Origin: an uncultured Roseicyclus sp.
GTDB lineage: Bacteria; Pseudomonadota; Alphaproteobacteria; Rhodobacterales; Rhodobacteraceae
Assembly (NCBI GenBank): GCA_937139335.1
Contig: CAKZPN010000052.1
Coordinates: 1 to 38,287 of the forward strand
Length of the DNA stretch: 38,287 nt
Direction: 5' to 3'
Of the stretch, positions 1 to 6,880 are shown piece by piece. Within the stretch, counting starts at the first letter, position 1. Each line of letters starts with the position of its first letter. The notes below the pieces were generated by a model that ran no database searches, was not told the DNA's origin, and saw only the letters and a list, made by a program, of their open reading frames with translations. The position numbers were made by a program, and so were the translations under genes.

Positions 1-126
1 GGACACGCTTGCCAGACTTCACCGCGCGGGACATTATCCGATATGCCGAATGATGCAAAGACGGTGGACAGCAATCATCCGGTTGCTACTGCAGCTCGGT
101 GGCGCGCATGGTGACGTACCGGCCTT

Positions 127-342
127 TTACTCGTCGCTGCGTTTTTCAAGTACCCCGAAATCGCTTGATTTATCGCTGATCTCGGCGATCTCCACACCTT
201 CGGACTGAAGTCCGCGGCGCAACAGCTCGCGCACAGCGGAAGCCCGGCTGGGCATGCGCAACTTGAAACGCCAATCGTCAATCGCCGAGAGTTCCTCTGG
301 CGACAGCATGATCTGAAGGCGTTCATTTCTTTCACGGTACAT
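127..342 (-). CDS. Ribbon-helix-helix (CopG/Arc-type) small protein
   Basis: A 71-residue protein with the layout of a ribbon-helix-helix DNA-binding protein. A short strand near residues 6-12 (ERLQIML) is followed by a helix (SPEELSAIDDWRFKL), a turn, and a second helix (SRASAVRELLRRGL), matching the family pattern of a strand and two helices ending in xxAIRxLLxxGL. The acidic C-terminal tail (about 20 residues) has no recognisable domain. Such proteins bind DNA as dimers and often regulate themselves or a partner; no toxin partner is visible here. It is divergent from the response regulator at 560, with 217 bases between them. The local base composition is clearly lower in GC than the rest of the window, so it may belong to an acquired or rearranged segment. 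Family assignment is fairly secure; the target is unknown. Confidence 0.75.
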   Translation of the reverse strand: MYRERNERLQIMLSPEELSAIDDWRFKLRMPSRASAVRELLRRGLQSEGVEIAEISDKSSDFGVLEKRSDE

Positions 343-559
343 CGCAGGAATTCCGTAAAGCCGGGTTTCGCATGGTGTTAGTAACTAGTGCATCTTACGC
401 AATCGGCGGCAAATTGGCCATAGGTGCACTGTGTACTCCCGATGCAACCGTGGCCTTTATACCTTCGCAGGAACACGTATCTATTGGGATAGAAAACGGC
501 GTTTATCCGGTCGCTGGCCTGCCGCGCCGGCATCTGCTGCCGGAAAAGAGGGAGTACGC
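343..559. other. Divergent intergenic region, lower GC
   Basis: 217 bases between two divergent regulatory genes. It must hold promoters for both, but I cannot identify convincing -35/-10 pairs. A GGAATTCC palindrome lies just upstream of the ribbon-helix-helix start. A purine-rich GGGAG precedes the ATG at 560 and probably serves as its ribosome binding site. Confidence 0.4.
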
Positions 560-1513
560 ATGCAAAAAGATCCGAAAATTCTCGTTGTCGCAGAAGAACC
601 TATGTTGATGGTGGACATGCTGTCCGAACTCGAAGGCCGTGGCTTTTCGGTCGAGCCGATGAAACCAGGCGAGAAGTCGAACAACTGCCTTCACCCCGGT
701 GCGGTTGACGCGGCGGTGTTTGATTTCCACCGGCTGAAAGAATCCTCTCTTCGTTTTGCATTGGAACTGCGCCGCCTGTCGGTTCCGGTCGTGGCTTTGG
801 GCGACGACCATTCATCCGACGTGGCCCGCCGGGCAGGTATCGAAGACTGTCTTCCCATGCCGGTCGACTATGACAGGCTATCCGAACTCCTGCTCGCACT
901 GGTGCACTTTCCTGCCCCCACACACGACGGCGCAGGCGGCCATGCTGGAGGCCTTCGAGCCGCAGTTTCACGACAGCATCGCGGACCTGCCCGACGGGCC
1001 GCTCTACCTCATCGCCAACGAGTTCTTCGACGCCCTGCCGATCCGCCAGTTCCAGAAGGGCAAGGGCGGAGACTGGCACGAGCGCATGATCGGGGCAGAC
1101 GGCGACCGGCTGATCTGGGGCCTCTCCCCCGCCGCGCCCGTCGGGGCGCTGGCCGAGCGCACCGACGTCACCGAGGGCCAGATCGTCGAGACCTGCGCCC
1201 CCACCGAGGCCATCGCGGGCGAGATCGGGCGGCGCATCGCCGAGCATGGCGGCGCAGCGATGATCGTGGATTACGGCGACTGGACCAGCTTCGGCGACAC
1301 GCTGCAGGCGCTGCAGGCGCATGCGCCCGTCGACGCGCTCGCCACCCCCGGCGAGGCCGACCTGACGGCGCATGTCGCCTTTGGCCCGCTGGCCCGCGCC
1401 GCCGCCCCCGCACGGGCGAGCGCGCTGACCCCGCAAGGCGTGGTTCTGGAGCGTCTGGGGATCACGACCCGCGCTCAGGCGCTTGCCCGCAATCTGGGCG
1501 GCGCCGAGCTTGA
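560..1513 (+). CDS. Degenerate response-regulator receiver domain, 3' end lost at a junction
   Basis: From the ATG at 560 (preceded by GGGAG) the first ~115 codons encode a CheY-like receiver domain: strand 1 KILVVAEEP, phospho-acceptor region AVFDFHRL, strand 4 VPVVALGDD, and a final helix YDRLSELLLALV. It departs from the consensus. The acidic pocket reads AEE, the Thr/Ser position after strand 4 is not conserved, and the invariant Lys before Pro is replaced (LPMPVD). It may therefore be a pseudo-receiver. Homology stops near base 905. After that the frame only runs on as an arginine-rich shadow across the midA remnant to a stop at 1513, so the native end of the gene is missing. The receiver identity is reasonably clear; whether a functional protein is made is not. 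Confidence 0.5.
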   Translation: MQKDPKILVVAEEPMLMVDMLSELEGRGFSVEPMKPGEKSNNCLHPGAVDAAVFDFHRLKESSLRFALELRRLSVPVVALGDDHSSDVARRAGIEDCLPMPVDYDRLSELLLALVHFPAPTHDGAGGHAGGLRAAVSRQHRGPARRAALPHRQRVLRRPADPPVPEGQGRRLARAHDRGRRRPADLGPLPRRARRGAGRAHRRHRGPDRRDLRPHRGHRGRDRAAHRRAWRRSDDRGLRRLDQLRRHAAGAAGACARRRARHPRRGRPDGACRLWPAGPRRRPRTGERADPARRGSGASGDHDPRSGACPQSGRRRA

Positions 1514-1637
1514 AAGCCACGTGGCGGCACACAGGCGGTTGACGCACCCGTCGGAGATGGGACACCTTTTCAGGATGCTTGCCCTCACGCCCGAGGGCAG
1601 CTCGCTGCCTCCCGCCCTCGACCCCGGCCCGACATGA
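922..1637 (+). pseudogene. MidA/NDUFAF7-family SAM-dependent methyltransferase, 5'-truncated
   Basis: The frame from about base 927 to the stop at 1637 encodes the C-terminal two thirds of a COG1565 (MidA/NDUFAF7) protein. The family signature IANEFFDALPIRQF is intact, followed by an acidic AMIVDYGD segment and the usual C-terminal HPSEMGHLFRMLAL. Family members are about 350 residues and begin with a Rossmann fold holding a GPGRG-type SAM-binding loop. That part, roughly 120 residues, is absent; upstream sequence in this frame is a shadow of the response regulator. The stop overlaps the ATG of pgeF (ATGA), the arrangement expected of the intact operon. In Rhodobacterales the gene normally follows lgt, which is also missing. 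I infer a deletion, a rearrangement or an assembly join near 905-930. Confidence 0.8.
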
Positions 1638-2401
1638 CCGTGACCGTGACCCTCGATATCCTGACCTCACCGCTGCTCGACGGCGTGAAGCACGGGTTTT
1701 TCACGCGCCGCGGCGGGGCATCCTCGGGGATCTTCGAGGGGCTGAACTGCGGCGGCGGATCATCCGACCAGTCCGAGATCGTGGCGATGAACCGCGACCG
1801 CGCGGCCGACGCGATGGGCGTGTCTTCCGGCCGGCTGGTGACAGTGCACCAGGTACATTCCGCAACCGCCGTGACGCTCGATGCGCGCCCCGCCGACCGG
1901 CCCCGCGCCGATGCGATCGTCACGACGACGCCGGGGCTCGCCATCGCGGTGCTGACGGCCGATTGCCAGCCGGTGCTCTTCGCCGACCGCGAGGCGGGGG
2001 TTGTCGCCGCCGCCCATGCCGGCTGGCGCGGGGCGCTCGACGGGGTGCTGGAGGCGACGCTCGACGCGATGGAGGACGCGGGCGCGCGGCGCGACCGCAT
2101 CCACGCGGTGATCGGCCCGTCGATCAGCCAGCAGGCCTACGAGGTCGGGCAGGAGTTCTTCGAGCGGTTCCTCGACGAGGACCCGATGAACGGGCGCTAC
2201 TTCGTGAACGGCGCGAACGGGAAGTTCCTGTTCGACCTGCCGGCCTATGGCCTCGCGCGGCTGCGCGCGGCGGGCGTGGCCGAGGCAGACTGGACGCGGC
2301 ATTGCACCTATGCGGACCCGGCGCGGTTCTATTCCTACCGGCGCGCGACCCATAAGGGCGAGGCGGATTACGGCCGGCTGATCTCCGCGATTCGTCTCTG
2401 A
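1634..2401 (+). CDS. pgeF: Peptidoglycan editing factor PgeF (polyphenol oxidase/laccase-domain protein)
   Basis: A 255-residue protein of the YfiH/PgeF (Cu-oxidase_4) family. The metal-binding triad is visible: His75 in VHQVHS, Cys111 in LTADCQP and His128 in AAHAGWRG. The N-terminal GFFTRRGG and late GPSISQQAYEVG motifs also match. Family members act on cytoplasmic peptidoglycan precursors, removing wrongly incorporated amino acids; some are reported as purine nucleoside phosphorylases or laccases. The start overlaps the midA stop by four bases, so expression was probably coupled to midA. With midA truncated, what now drives transcription is unclear. Length and motifs are normal and the gene looks intact. 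Confidence 0.93.
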   Translation: MTVTVTLDILTSPLLDGVKHGFFTRRGGASSGIFEGLNCGGGSSDQSEIVAMNRDRAADAMGVSSGRLVTVHQVHSATAVTLDARPADRPRADAIVTTTPGLAIAVLTADCQPVLFADREAGVVAAAHAGWRGALDGVLEATLDAMEDAGARRDRIHAVIGPSISQQAYEVGQEFFERFLDEDPMNGRYFVNGANGKFLFDLPAYGLARLRAAGVAEADWTRHCTYADPARFYSYRRATHKGEADYGRLISAIRL

Positions 2402-2693
2402 GCGCGGCGCAATCGGGCGGTTTCGCCGGAATTGTCGCCCTGGGCTGCGCAATCTGGGCGGCATCATGGCCCGGGACGCCCCGAAGTTGCCCCGATCTGC
2501 CGCGCGCGTCCCGGAGAATTTTCGAAAAATCCAAGGAACACGGGCGGGAATCGCGCACGGTCCCGCCTTGAAATTGCCCCGAAAATTTACCGCCTGTTGA
2601 AGCTTTCGCCGTATCCCTGCCGGAAACCGGGTGCAGGTTTGTCTCAAGCCCGAAAACGGGCAGCAACAAACACAGGCACAAAGGACGAGGCAG
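2402..2693. other. 292-base leader/intergenic region before a small ORF
   Basis: No long coding frame with family resemblance is visible. The stretch contains a perfect 10-base palindrome TTTTCGAAAA at 2519-2528 and ends in a good ribosome binding site (AAGGACGAGG at 2681-2690) for the small ORF at 2694. It probably carries the promoter and a long untranslated leader for that ORF. Confidence 0.4.
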
Positions 2694-2825
2694 ATGAAAA
2701 CGCGGCGCTGGATGAAGACGGTTCTGATCGAAGCTTCCAAAGAGCAGGTCGAAATGCCCTGGGCACGCGCCAAGCGCCCCAAGCGGCGGGCGGCGAAGCC
2801 CGCCCAGATCAAGGCCGCCGGATAA
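2694..2825 (+). CDS. Small basic protein (43 residues), uncharacterised
   Basis: A 43-codon ORF starting MKTRRWMKTVLIEASK and ending in a lysine/arginine/alanine-rich tail. A strong Shine-Dalgarno (AAGGACGAGG, about 3-12 bases upstream) precedes the ATG, and a clean hairpin with five T residues follows within 50 bases. That organisation supports a real, separately transcribed small gene. The sequence resembles short basic ORFs of Rhodobacteraceae beginning with a similar MKTRRWMK segment, but this is recollection rather than a search result. No signal peptide or membrane segment is present, and the charge suggests binding to nucleic acid or ribosomes. Function unknown. Confidence 0.6.
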   Translation: MKTRRWMKTVLIEASKEQVEMPWARAKRPKRRAAKPAQIKAAG

Positions 2826-2869
2826 GGCGGACCGAGACCCGCGCGACCCGGCGCGGATGCTTGCAGAAG

Positions 2870-2893
2870 GGCGGCCAGAACGGCCGCCTTTTT
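2870..2893 (+). terminator. Rho-independent terminator after the 43-codon ORF
   Basis: A 7-bp GC stem, GGCGGCC / GGCCGCC, with a 5-base loop is followed directly by TTTTT. It lies between the small ORF and the convergent sulfotransferase gene. Confidence 0.85.
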
Positions 2894-2906
2894 CTATTGT
2901 CGAAAG

Positions 2907-4943
2907 TCAGGCACTGAGGTCGATCTCGGTCTCTTCCAGCGCGCGGATCAGCGGCGCCAGTTCCGCCTCGTAGCGCTGCCAGCCTGCCACCGCCTGCCGC
3001 CCGATGGGCGCACGCACCTGCGCGAAGCTCAACGTCTCGACGCGGCGGACGGATTTCTCGGGCGCGAGGCACGCGTCGTCCCAGTCCAGCCCGCAAAACG
3101 CCACCAGTGCGCGGATCTGCGGCTCGGGTTCCGCCGTCAGCGCCTCGTAATCAATCACATGCACCCGGTCAGGCAGCGCCTGCGCCCAGAACGCCACCAG
3201 CGCATCGTGCAACCGGATGTAGCGGCCCATCGCGGCGAGGTCGTATGCGTAGCGGTGCATGCCCTCGGCGAAGAGGTTGCGGTAGAGCGACAGGCCGACA
3301 TCGCGCGGATCGCGGCGCAGGATCACGGTGCGCGCGCCGGGCAAGGCGGTGGCGACATGGCCAACGCGCGAAAAGGTCGAGATCGCCTTGTCGGTGAAGG
3401 GGCCATCGGTGCCGGTCCGCCGCCGCGCTGCGCGGAGGTAGAGCCGGCCGGCCTCCGCGAACTCCGCCGCCGCGCCCCGCCCGTCCCGTAAGCGTTCCAG
3501 TCCGGGGGCCATCGCGCGCGACAGGAACGGCAGCTCGCCGCCGGCCGTCACCTCCGGATGCGCGGCGAGGATGGTTTCCACCAACGTGGTGCCCGAACGC
3601 GGCAGGCCGGTGACGAAGAGGACCGGGTCGGTTGGGCCTTCCGGGCTCCAGTCGCGGAGCGTGTGCCAGTCAGTCACCAGCCGGCGGGCCTCCTCGAGAT
3701 CCGCATCGAAGCCGTAGGGGTGGGCCTCGGCGGTCAGGCGGTTGGCGGTGTGCAGGTGGGCAAAAGCGTCGGGGGCGTTCAGGTCCATAGCGGCCTTGGC
3801 GGCGGCGAAATGCATCACGCGGCGGGCATCGCGGGCAAGGGCCGGGCGCGCGAGCCGTGATGTCAGGCGGGCGAGGATCGGGTCGCCGTCCGCGATCTTG
3901 CGGCCGTTCATGTAGGCGCGATAGGCCTCGGCCGCGTCCGGGTCGGCGTCGAGCGCGGCGGTCAGGTCGGCCTCGCCGCCCGCAAGGTCGCCGGCCGATT
4001 GCCGAAACTGCGCGCGATGGGTGAGCAGGCCCGGATCGTCGGGGGCGTCCGCCAGCGCCGCCGCGATCGTCGCCTCGGCCTCGGCGATGGCGCCGGCACC
4101 TTGCAGCGCGTCCGCGACTTGCCGCATCAGCGCGCGGAGTTTCGGGCCTGTCGGCGTGGCCCTGGCGGCGGCGGCGCGCGCCTCGGGCCCGCGCCCGACG
4201 TCGGCCAGCGCAAGCGCCAGCTCGCGGTGGAGCGCAGCGGAGGGCGCGGCACTCGCCAGCACCTCCACGGCCCTTTCGGCGCGCAGCGTGCGCCGGTAGA
4301 GGCCCGCGAGCGACAGGCGTGCGGCGGCGGCGCCAGCCCCCATCGCGGCTTCGAGTAGCGGTTCGGCCCGCGCGTAGCGTTCGAGCAGCGCCAGCGTCTC
4401 GCCCAGGGCGGCTTCCGCGCGAACCAAGTCGGGCGCGCGCTCCACCGCCTTCTCCAGCGGCCCGAGTGCCGCGGACCAGGCACCCCGCGCCATCCGTGCC
4501 TCGCCCAGCGCCAGCGCCGGCCAGAGTGCGGTGGGGGCGGCCTTCACCAGCGCCAGCGCCTGCGCCTCGGCGCGGTCGACCTTACCCTTCTGCAAGGCCG
4601 CGTAGACTGGGCGCAGGTCGGCTTCGGAGCCGAGGACGATCTTCGCCTTGCCCGCCGCGCGCTCGATCTCCTGCCGCGCCGGGCCGGTCAGCACACCGTG
4701 CAACGCCTGCCAGATCGCTGTTTCCTTGGGGCGCAGCGCCAGCGCGTGGCGGAGCGCCGCCTCGGCGGCCTCGACACGCCCCTCGGCGGCCTCCAACCGG
4801 CCGATCTGGAACAGGATCTCGGGGGAGTCGGGCCGGGCGAGTTGCAGCGCGGTCAGGATCGCCAGCGCCTCGGCGCGACGACCCCGCTGGGCGAGCGCAA
4901 GCGCCTGCTGGTAGCGGTCGGTCAGACTGCTGGGCGGTGGCAT
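2907..4943 (-). CDS. TPR-repeat sulfotransferase
   Basis: A 678-residue protein in two parts. Residues ~5-350 are alanine-rich tetratricopeptide repeats (for example LTALQLARPDSPEILFQIGRL and ALGPLEKAVERAPDL). Residues ~440-640 form a PAPS-dependent sulfotransferase domain. The 5'-phosphosulfate loop is at 447-455 (LPRSGTTLV) and the 3'-phosphate-binding motif at 544-556 (RDPRDVGLSLYRN). The C-terminal end (RAPIGRQAVAGWQRYE) is typical of the TPR-sulfotransferase family in Alphaproteobacteria. No signal peptide or membrane segment is seen, so it is probably cytoplasmic; the acceptor (glycan, lipid or protein) is unknown. The start has a GGAGG site inside the end of the lrp gene, 15 bases away, so the two are likely co-transcribed. 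A PAPS-making enzyme lies 2 kb downstream. Confidence 0.9.
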   Translation of the reverse strand: MPPPSSLTDRYQQALALAQRGRRAEALAILTALQLARPDSPEILFQIGRLEAAEGRVEAAEAALRHALALRPKETAIWQALHGVLTGPARQEIERAAGKAKIVLGSEADLRPVYAALQKGKVDRAEAQALALVKAAPTALWPALALGEARMARGAWSAALGPLEKAVERAPDLVRAEAALGETLALLERYARAEPLLEAAMGAGAAAARLSLAGLYRRTLRAERAVEVLASAAPSAALHRELALALADVGRGPEARAAAARATPTGPKLRALMRQVADALQGAGAIAEAEATIAAALADAPDDPGLLTHRAQFRQSAGDLAGGEADLTAALDADPDAAEAYRAYMNGRKIADGDPILARLTSRLARPALARDARRVMHFAAAKAAMDLNAPDAFAHLHTANRLTAEAHPYGFDADLEEARRLVTDWHTLRDWSPEGPTDPVLFVTGLPRSGTTLVETILAAHPEVTAGGELPFLSRAMAPGLERLRDGRGAAAEFAEAGRLYLRAARRRTGTDGPFTDKAISTFSRVGHVATALPGARTVILRRDPRDVGLSLYRNLFAEGMHRYAYDLAAMGRYIRLHDALVAFWAQALPDRVHVIDYEALTAEPEPQIRALVAFCGLDWDDACLAPEKSVRRVETLSFAQVRAPIGRQAVAGWQRYEAELAPLIRALEETEIDLSA

Positions 4944-4958
4944 GCGGGCCTCCGGGGC

Positions 4959-5459
4959 TCAGGCCGACTGTCGCAGCCGATCTTCCATCACGTCGAAGGG
5001 CACGCCCGGCGCGTCCTTGGCGCCGCGGATCACCAGCGAGGTGCGCACGCTGGCGACGTTCGGGGCCGAGGTCAGCTGCCCGGTCAGAAAGCTCTGGAAG
5101 GTCGACAGGTCCGGCGCCACGCATTTCAGGATGAAGTCGATCTCGCCGTTCAGCATGTGGCATTCGCGGACCAGCGGCCAACTGCGGCAGAGGGATTCGA
5201 AGGCCACCAGATCCGCCTCGGCCTGGCTGTGCAGCCCGACCATGGCGAAAACCTGCACCTCGAACCCGAGCAGGCGCGGGTCGACCTTGGCGTGGTAGCC
5301 ACGGATGAAACCGGCCTCCTCCAGCGTGCGGACGCGGCGTAGGCAGGGCGGGGCGGAAATGCCGACACGCTTGGCCAGTTCGACGTTGGTCATCCGGCCA
5401 TCATCTTGCAATTCCGCCAGGATCTTGCGGTCGATCGGATCGAGCTTGGTTTGTGACAT
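4959..5459 (-). CDS. Lrp/AsnC family transcriptional regulator
   Basis: A 166-residue protein with an N-terminal helix-turn-helix ([43 protein letters not shown]) and a C-terminal RAM/ligand-binding domain ([12 protein letters not shown] ... [20 protein letters not shown]). The start was set at the ATG at 5459 because the family begins with M-x-x-x-x-LD and an AAGGGGA site lies upstream; a longer frame adds 15 non-homologous residues. Lrp proteins bind amino acids and control metabolism genes, often including themselves. The gene is divergent from trxB, an arrangement common in Rhodobacterales, and precedes the sulfotransferase gene on the same strand. Confidence 0.93.
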   Translation of the reverse strand: MSQTKLDPIDRKILAELQDDGRMTNVELAKRVGISAPPCLRRVRTLEEAGFIRGYHAKVDPRLLGFEVQVFAMVGLHSQAEADLVAFESLCRSWPLVRECHMLNGEIDFILKCVAPDLSTFQSFLTGQLTSAPNVASVRTSLVIRGAKDAPGVPFDVMEDRLRQSA

Positions 5460-5676
5460 CTGGTCCGGTCCCCTTGCGCAGTTTGCGAATCTAACCGCCG
5501 CCAAGCCTGTCTGCGCAATAATATTTCACGTCCGCGCAACAAATGAAGCATATTGCCGCCGCGTGCAACCCTCTGCCGCAGGGCTTTCATCGGCGGCTTG
5601 CCGGAAATATATGGCAGGGGCAAGCATGAGCCGAGCCGCCGCCCATCCGACCCCAGCGACCACCAGGAGCGATCCC
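5460..5676. promoter_or_regulatory. lrp/trxB divergent promoter region
   Basis: 217 bases between divergent genes. The middle (5515-5560) is unusually A+T-rich for this window (CAATAATATTTCA and AAATGAAGCATATT), and TATATG occurs at 5609-5614 ahead of trxB. This fits promoter and Lrp-binding DNA, but I cannot assign exact elements. Confidence 0.5.
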
Positions 5677-6702
5677 ATGACCGACACAGCCACCCGCCAC
5701 ACGCGCCTTCTGATCATCGGCTCGGGGCCTGCGGGCTACACGGCGGGTGTCTATGCCTCGCGCGCGATGCTGGAGCCGATCCTGGTGCAGGGCATCCAGC
5801 CGGGCGGGCAATTGACGATCACGACGGATGTGGAGAACTGGCCGGGCGACGCCACCGTGATGGGCCCCGACCTGATGGTCCGGATGGAGGCGCATGCGAA
5901 GGAGATGGGTTGCGAGGTCATTTCCGACCACATCATGTCGCTCGACCTGTCGAAACGTCCGTTCACGGCTGCGGGCGACAGCGGCACCACCTACACCGCC
6001 GACGCGGTGATCCTGGCGACGGGCGCGCAGGCGAAATGGCTGGGCCTGCCGTCGGAGGAGCATTTCAAGGGCTTCGGCGTCTCGGCCTGTGCGACCTGCG
6101 ACGGGTTTTTCTACCGCGGGCAGGAGATCGTGGTGGTCGGCGGCGGCAACACCGCCGTGGAAGAGGCGCTGTTCCTCACCAACTTCGCGTCCAAGGTCAC
6201 GCTGATCCACCGCCGCGACAGCCTGCGGGCCGAAAAGATCATGCAGGACCGGCTGTTCAAGAACCCCAAGGTCGAGGTGCTTTGGAATCACGCGATCGAC
6301 GAAGTGATCGGCGGCGACAGCCCGCGCGGGGTCGAGGGCGTGCGCGCCAGGCATGTCGAGACCGGCGAAATTACCGAGATCCCCTGCAAGGGCTTCTTCG
6401 TCGCCATCGGCCACGCCCCCGCGACCGAGCTGGTGAAGGACCAGCTGGAGTTGCACAACGGCGGCTACGTGAAGGTCGAGCCCGGCACCACGCGCACCTC
6501 GATCCCCGGCGTCTTCGCCGCGGGCGACCTGACCGACCACATCTACCGCCAGGCCGTTACCAGCGCCGGAATGGGCTGCATGGCCGCGCTCGACGCCGAG
6601 AAGTGGCTGGCCGAGCAGGAGGGCGAGGAGGTGGCCGAGGCCGGCGTCTACGCGGCGCCCAAGGGCGATCCCACGGCCACCCCTGCCGACGCGGCGGAAT
6701 AA
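5677..6702 (+). CDS. trxB: Thioredoxin-disulfide reductase
   Basis: A 341-residue FAD/NADPH flavoprotein that reduces thioredoxin in the cytoplasm. Visible features are the FAD-binding GSGPAG (15-20), the redox-active CATC at 138-141 ([10 protein letters not shown]), the NADPH-binding GGGNTA (155-160) followed by [10 protein letters not shown], and the C-terminal FAD motif [10 protein letters not shown]. The start at 5677 follows CAGGAGCG and matches the family start; upstream in-frame codons are not homologous. The C-terminal ~25 residues past the usual end are acidic and alanine-rich, a lineage-specific tail. Identity is very secure. Confidence 0.97.
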   Translation: MTDTATRHTRLLIIGSGPAGYTAGVYASRAMLEPILVQGIQPGGQLTITTDVENWPGDATVMGPDLMVRMEAHAKEMGCEVISDHIMSLDLSKRPFTAAGDSGTTYTADAVILATGAQAKWLGLPSEEHFKGFGVSACATCDGFFYRGQEIVVVGGGNTAVEEALFLTNFASKVTLIHRRDSLRAEKIMQDRLFKNPKVEVLWNHAIDEVIGGDSPRGVEGVRARHVETGEITEIPCKGFFVAIGHAPATELVKDQLELHNGGYVKVEPGTTRTSIPGVFAAGDLTDHIYRQAVTSAGMGCMAALDAEKWLAEQEGEEVAEAGVYAAPKGDPTATPADAAE

Positions 6703-6733
6703 CGCGCCAGCCTGCCCGATCGTCTCGCACGTG

Positions 6734-6759
6734 CCCCGCCCGGTCCGTTCCGGGCGGGG
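6734..6759 (+). terminator. GC-rich hairpin after trxB
   Basis: A perfect 10-bp stem, CCCCGCCCGG / CCGGGCGGGG, with a 6-base loop lies 30 bases after the trxB stop. It lacks a T tract, so it may be a weak terminator or an mRNA 3' stabiliser. Confidence 0.5.
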
Positions 6760-6850
6760 GGGTGTCATGCGTGGCATGCGGGCCACAGAGCGGAAGCAGT
6801 CGGTTTCAACAAGATTGCCCCCTTTTCTGCAGCTGCAAAATCTGAGATAC

Positions 6851-6868
6851 GTTCATTGTTGAACAAAG
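6851..6868. promoter_or_regulatory. Overlapping palindromes before the MarR-Sat-CysC frame (candidate operator)
   Basis: GTTCA-TTGT-TGAAC (6851-6864) is an inverted repeat with perfect 5-base arms. It overlaps TTGTT-G-AACAA (6856-6866), which extends to C(A/T)TTGTT with one mismatch. The site ends 12 bases before the ATG at 6881. MarR-family dimers commonly bind such TTG/CAA palindromes, so autoregulation is plausible but inferred. Confidence 0.45.
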
Positions 6869-6880
6869 ATTGTCGCTCCG

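Noticed and set aside
1..126. Possible coding fragment at the left edge
   Set aside because: The only frame (75-335, minus) is a shadow of the ribbon-helix-helix gene; nothing recognisable is encoded in the first 126 bases.
127..910. Toxin-antitoxin pair (ribbon-helix-helix plus neighbour)
   Set aside because: The neighbour is divergent and is a receiver domain, not a toxin; no small partner ORF with an overlap is present.
1579..2355. Long alternative frames opposite or within pgeF, nadE, groEL and other genes
   Set aside because: Arginine/alanine/proline-rich shadow frames typical of high-GC coding DNA; none shows family motifs or a ribosome binding site.
1489..2462. Shared 14-15-base string (GCAATCTGGGCGGC) near 1490 and 2448 as possible recombination repeats
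   Set aside because: A single short match inside and outside coding DNA, not at the midA junction; probably chance in GC-rich sequence.
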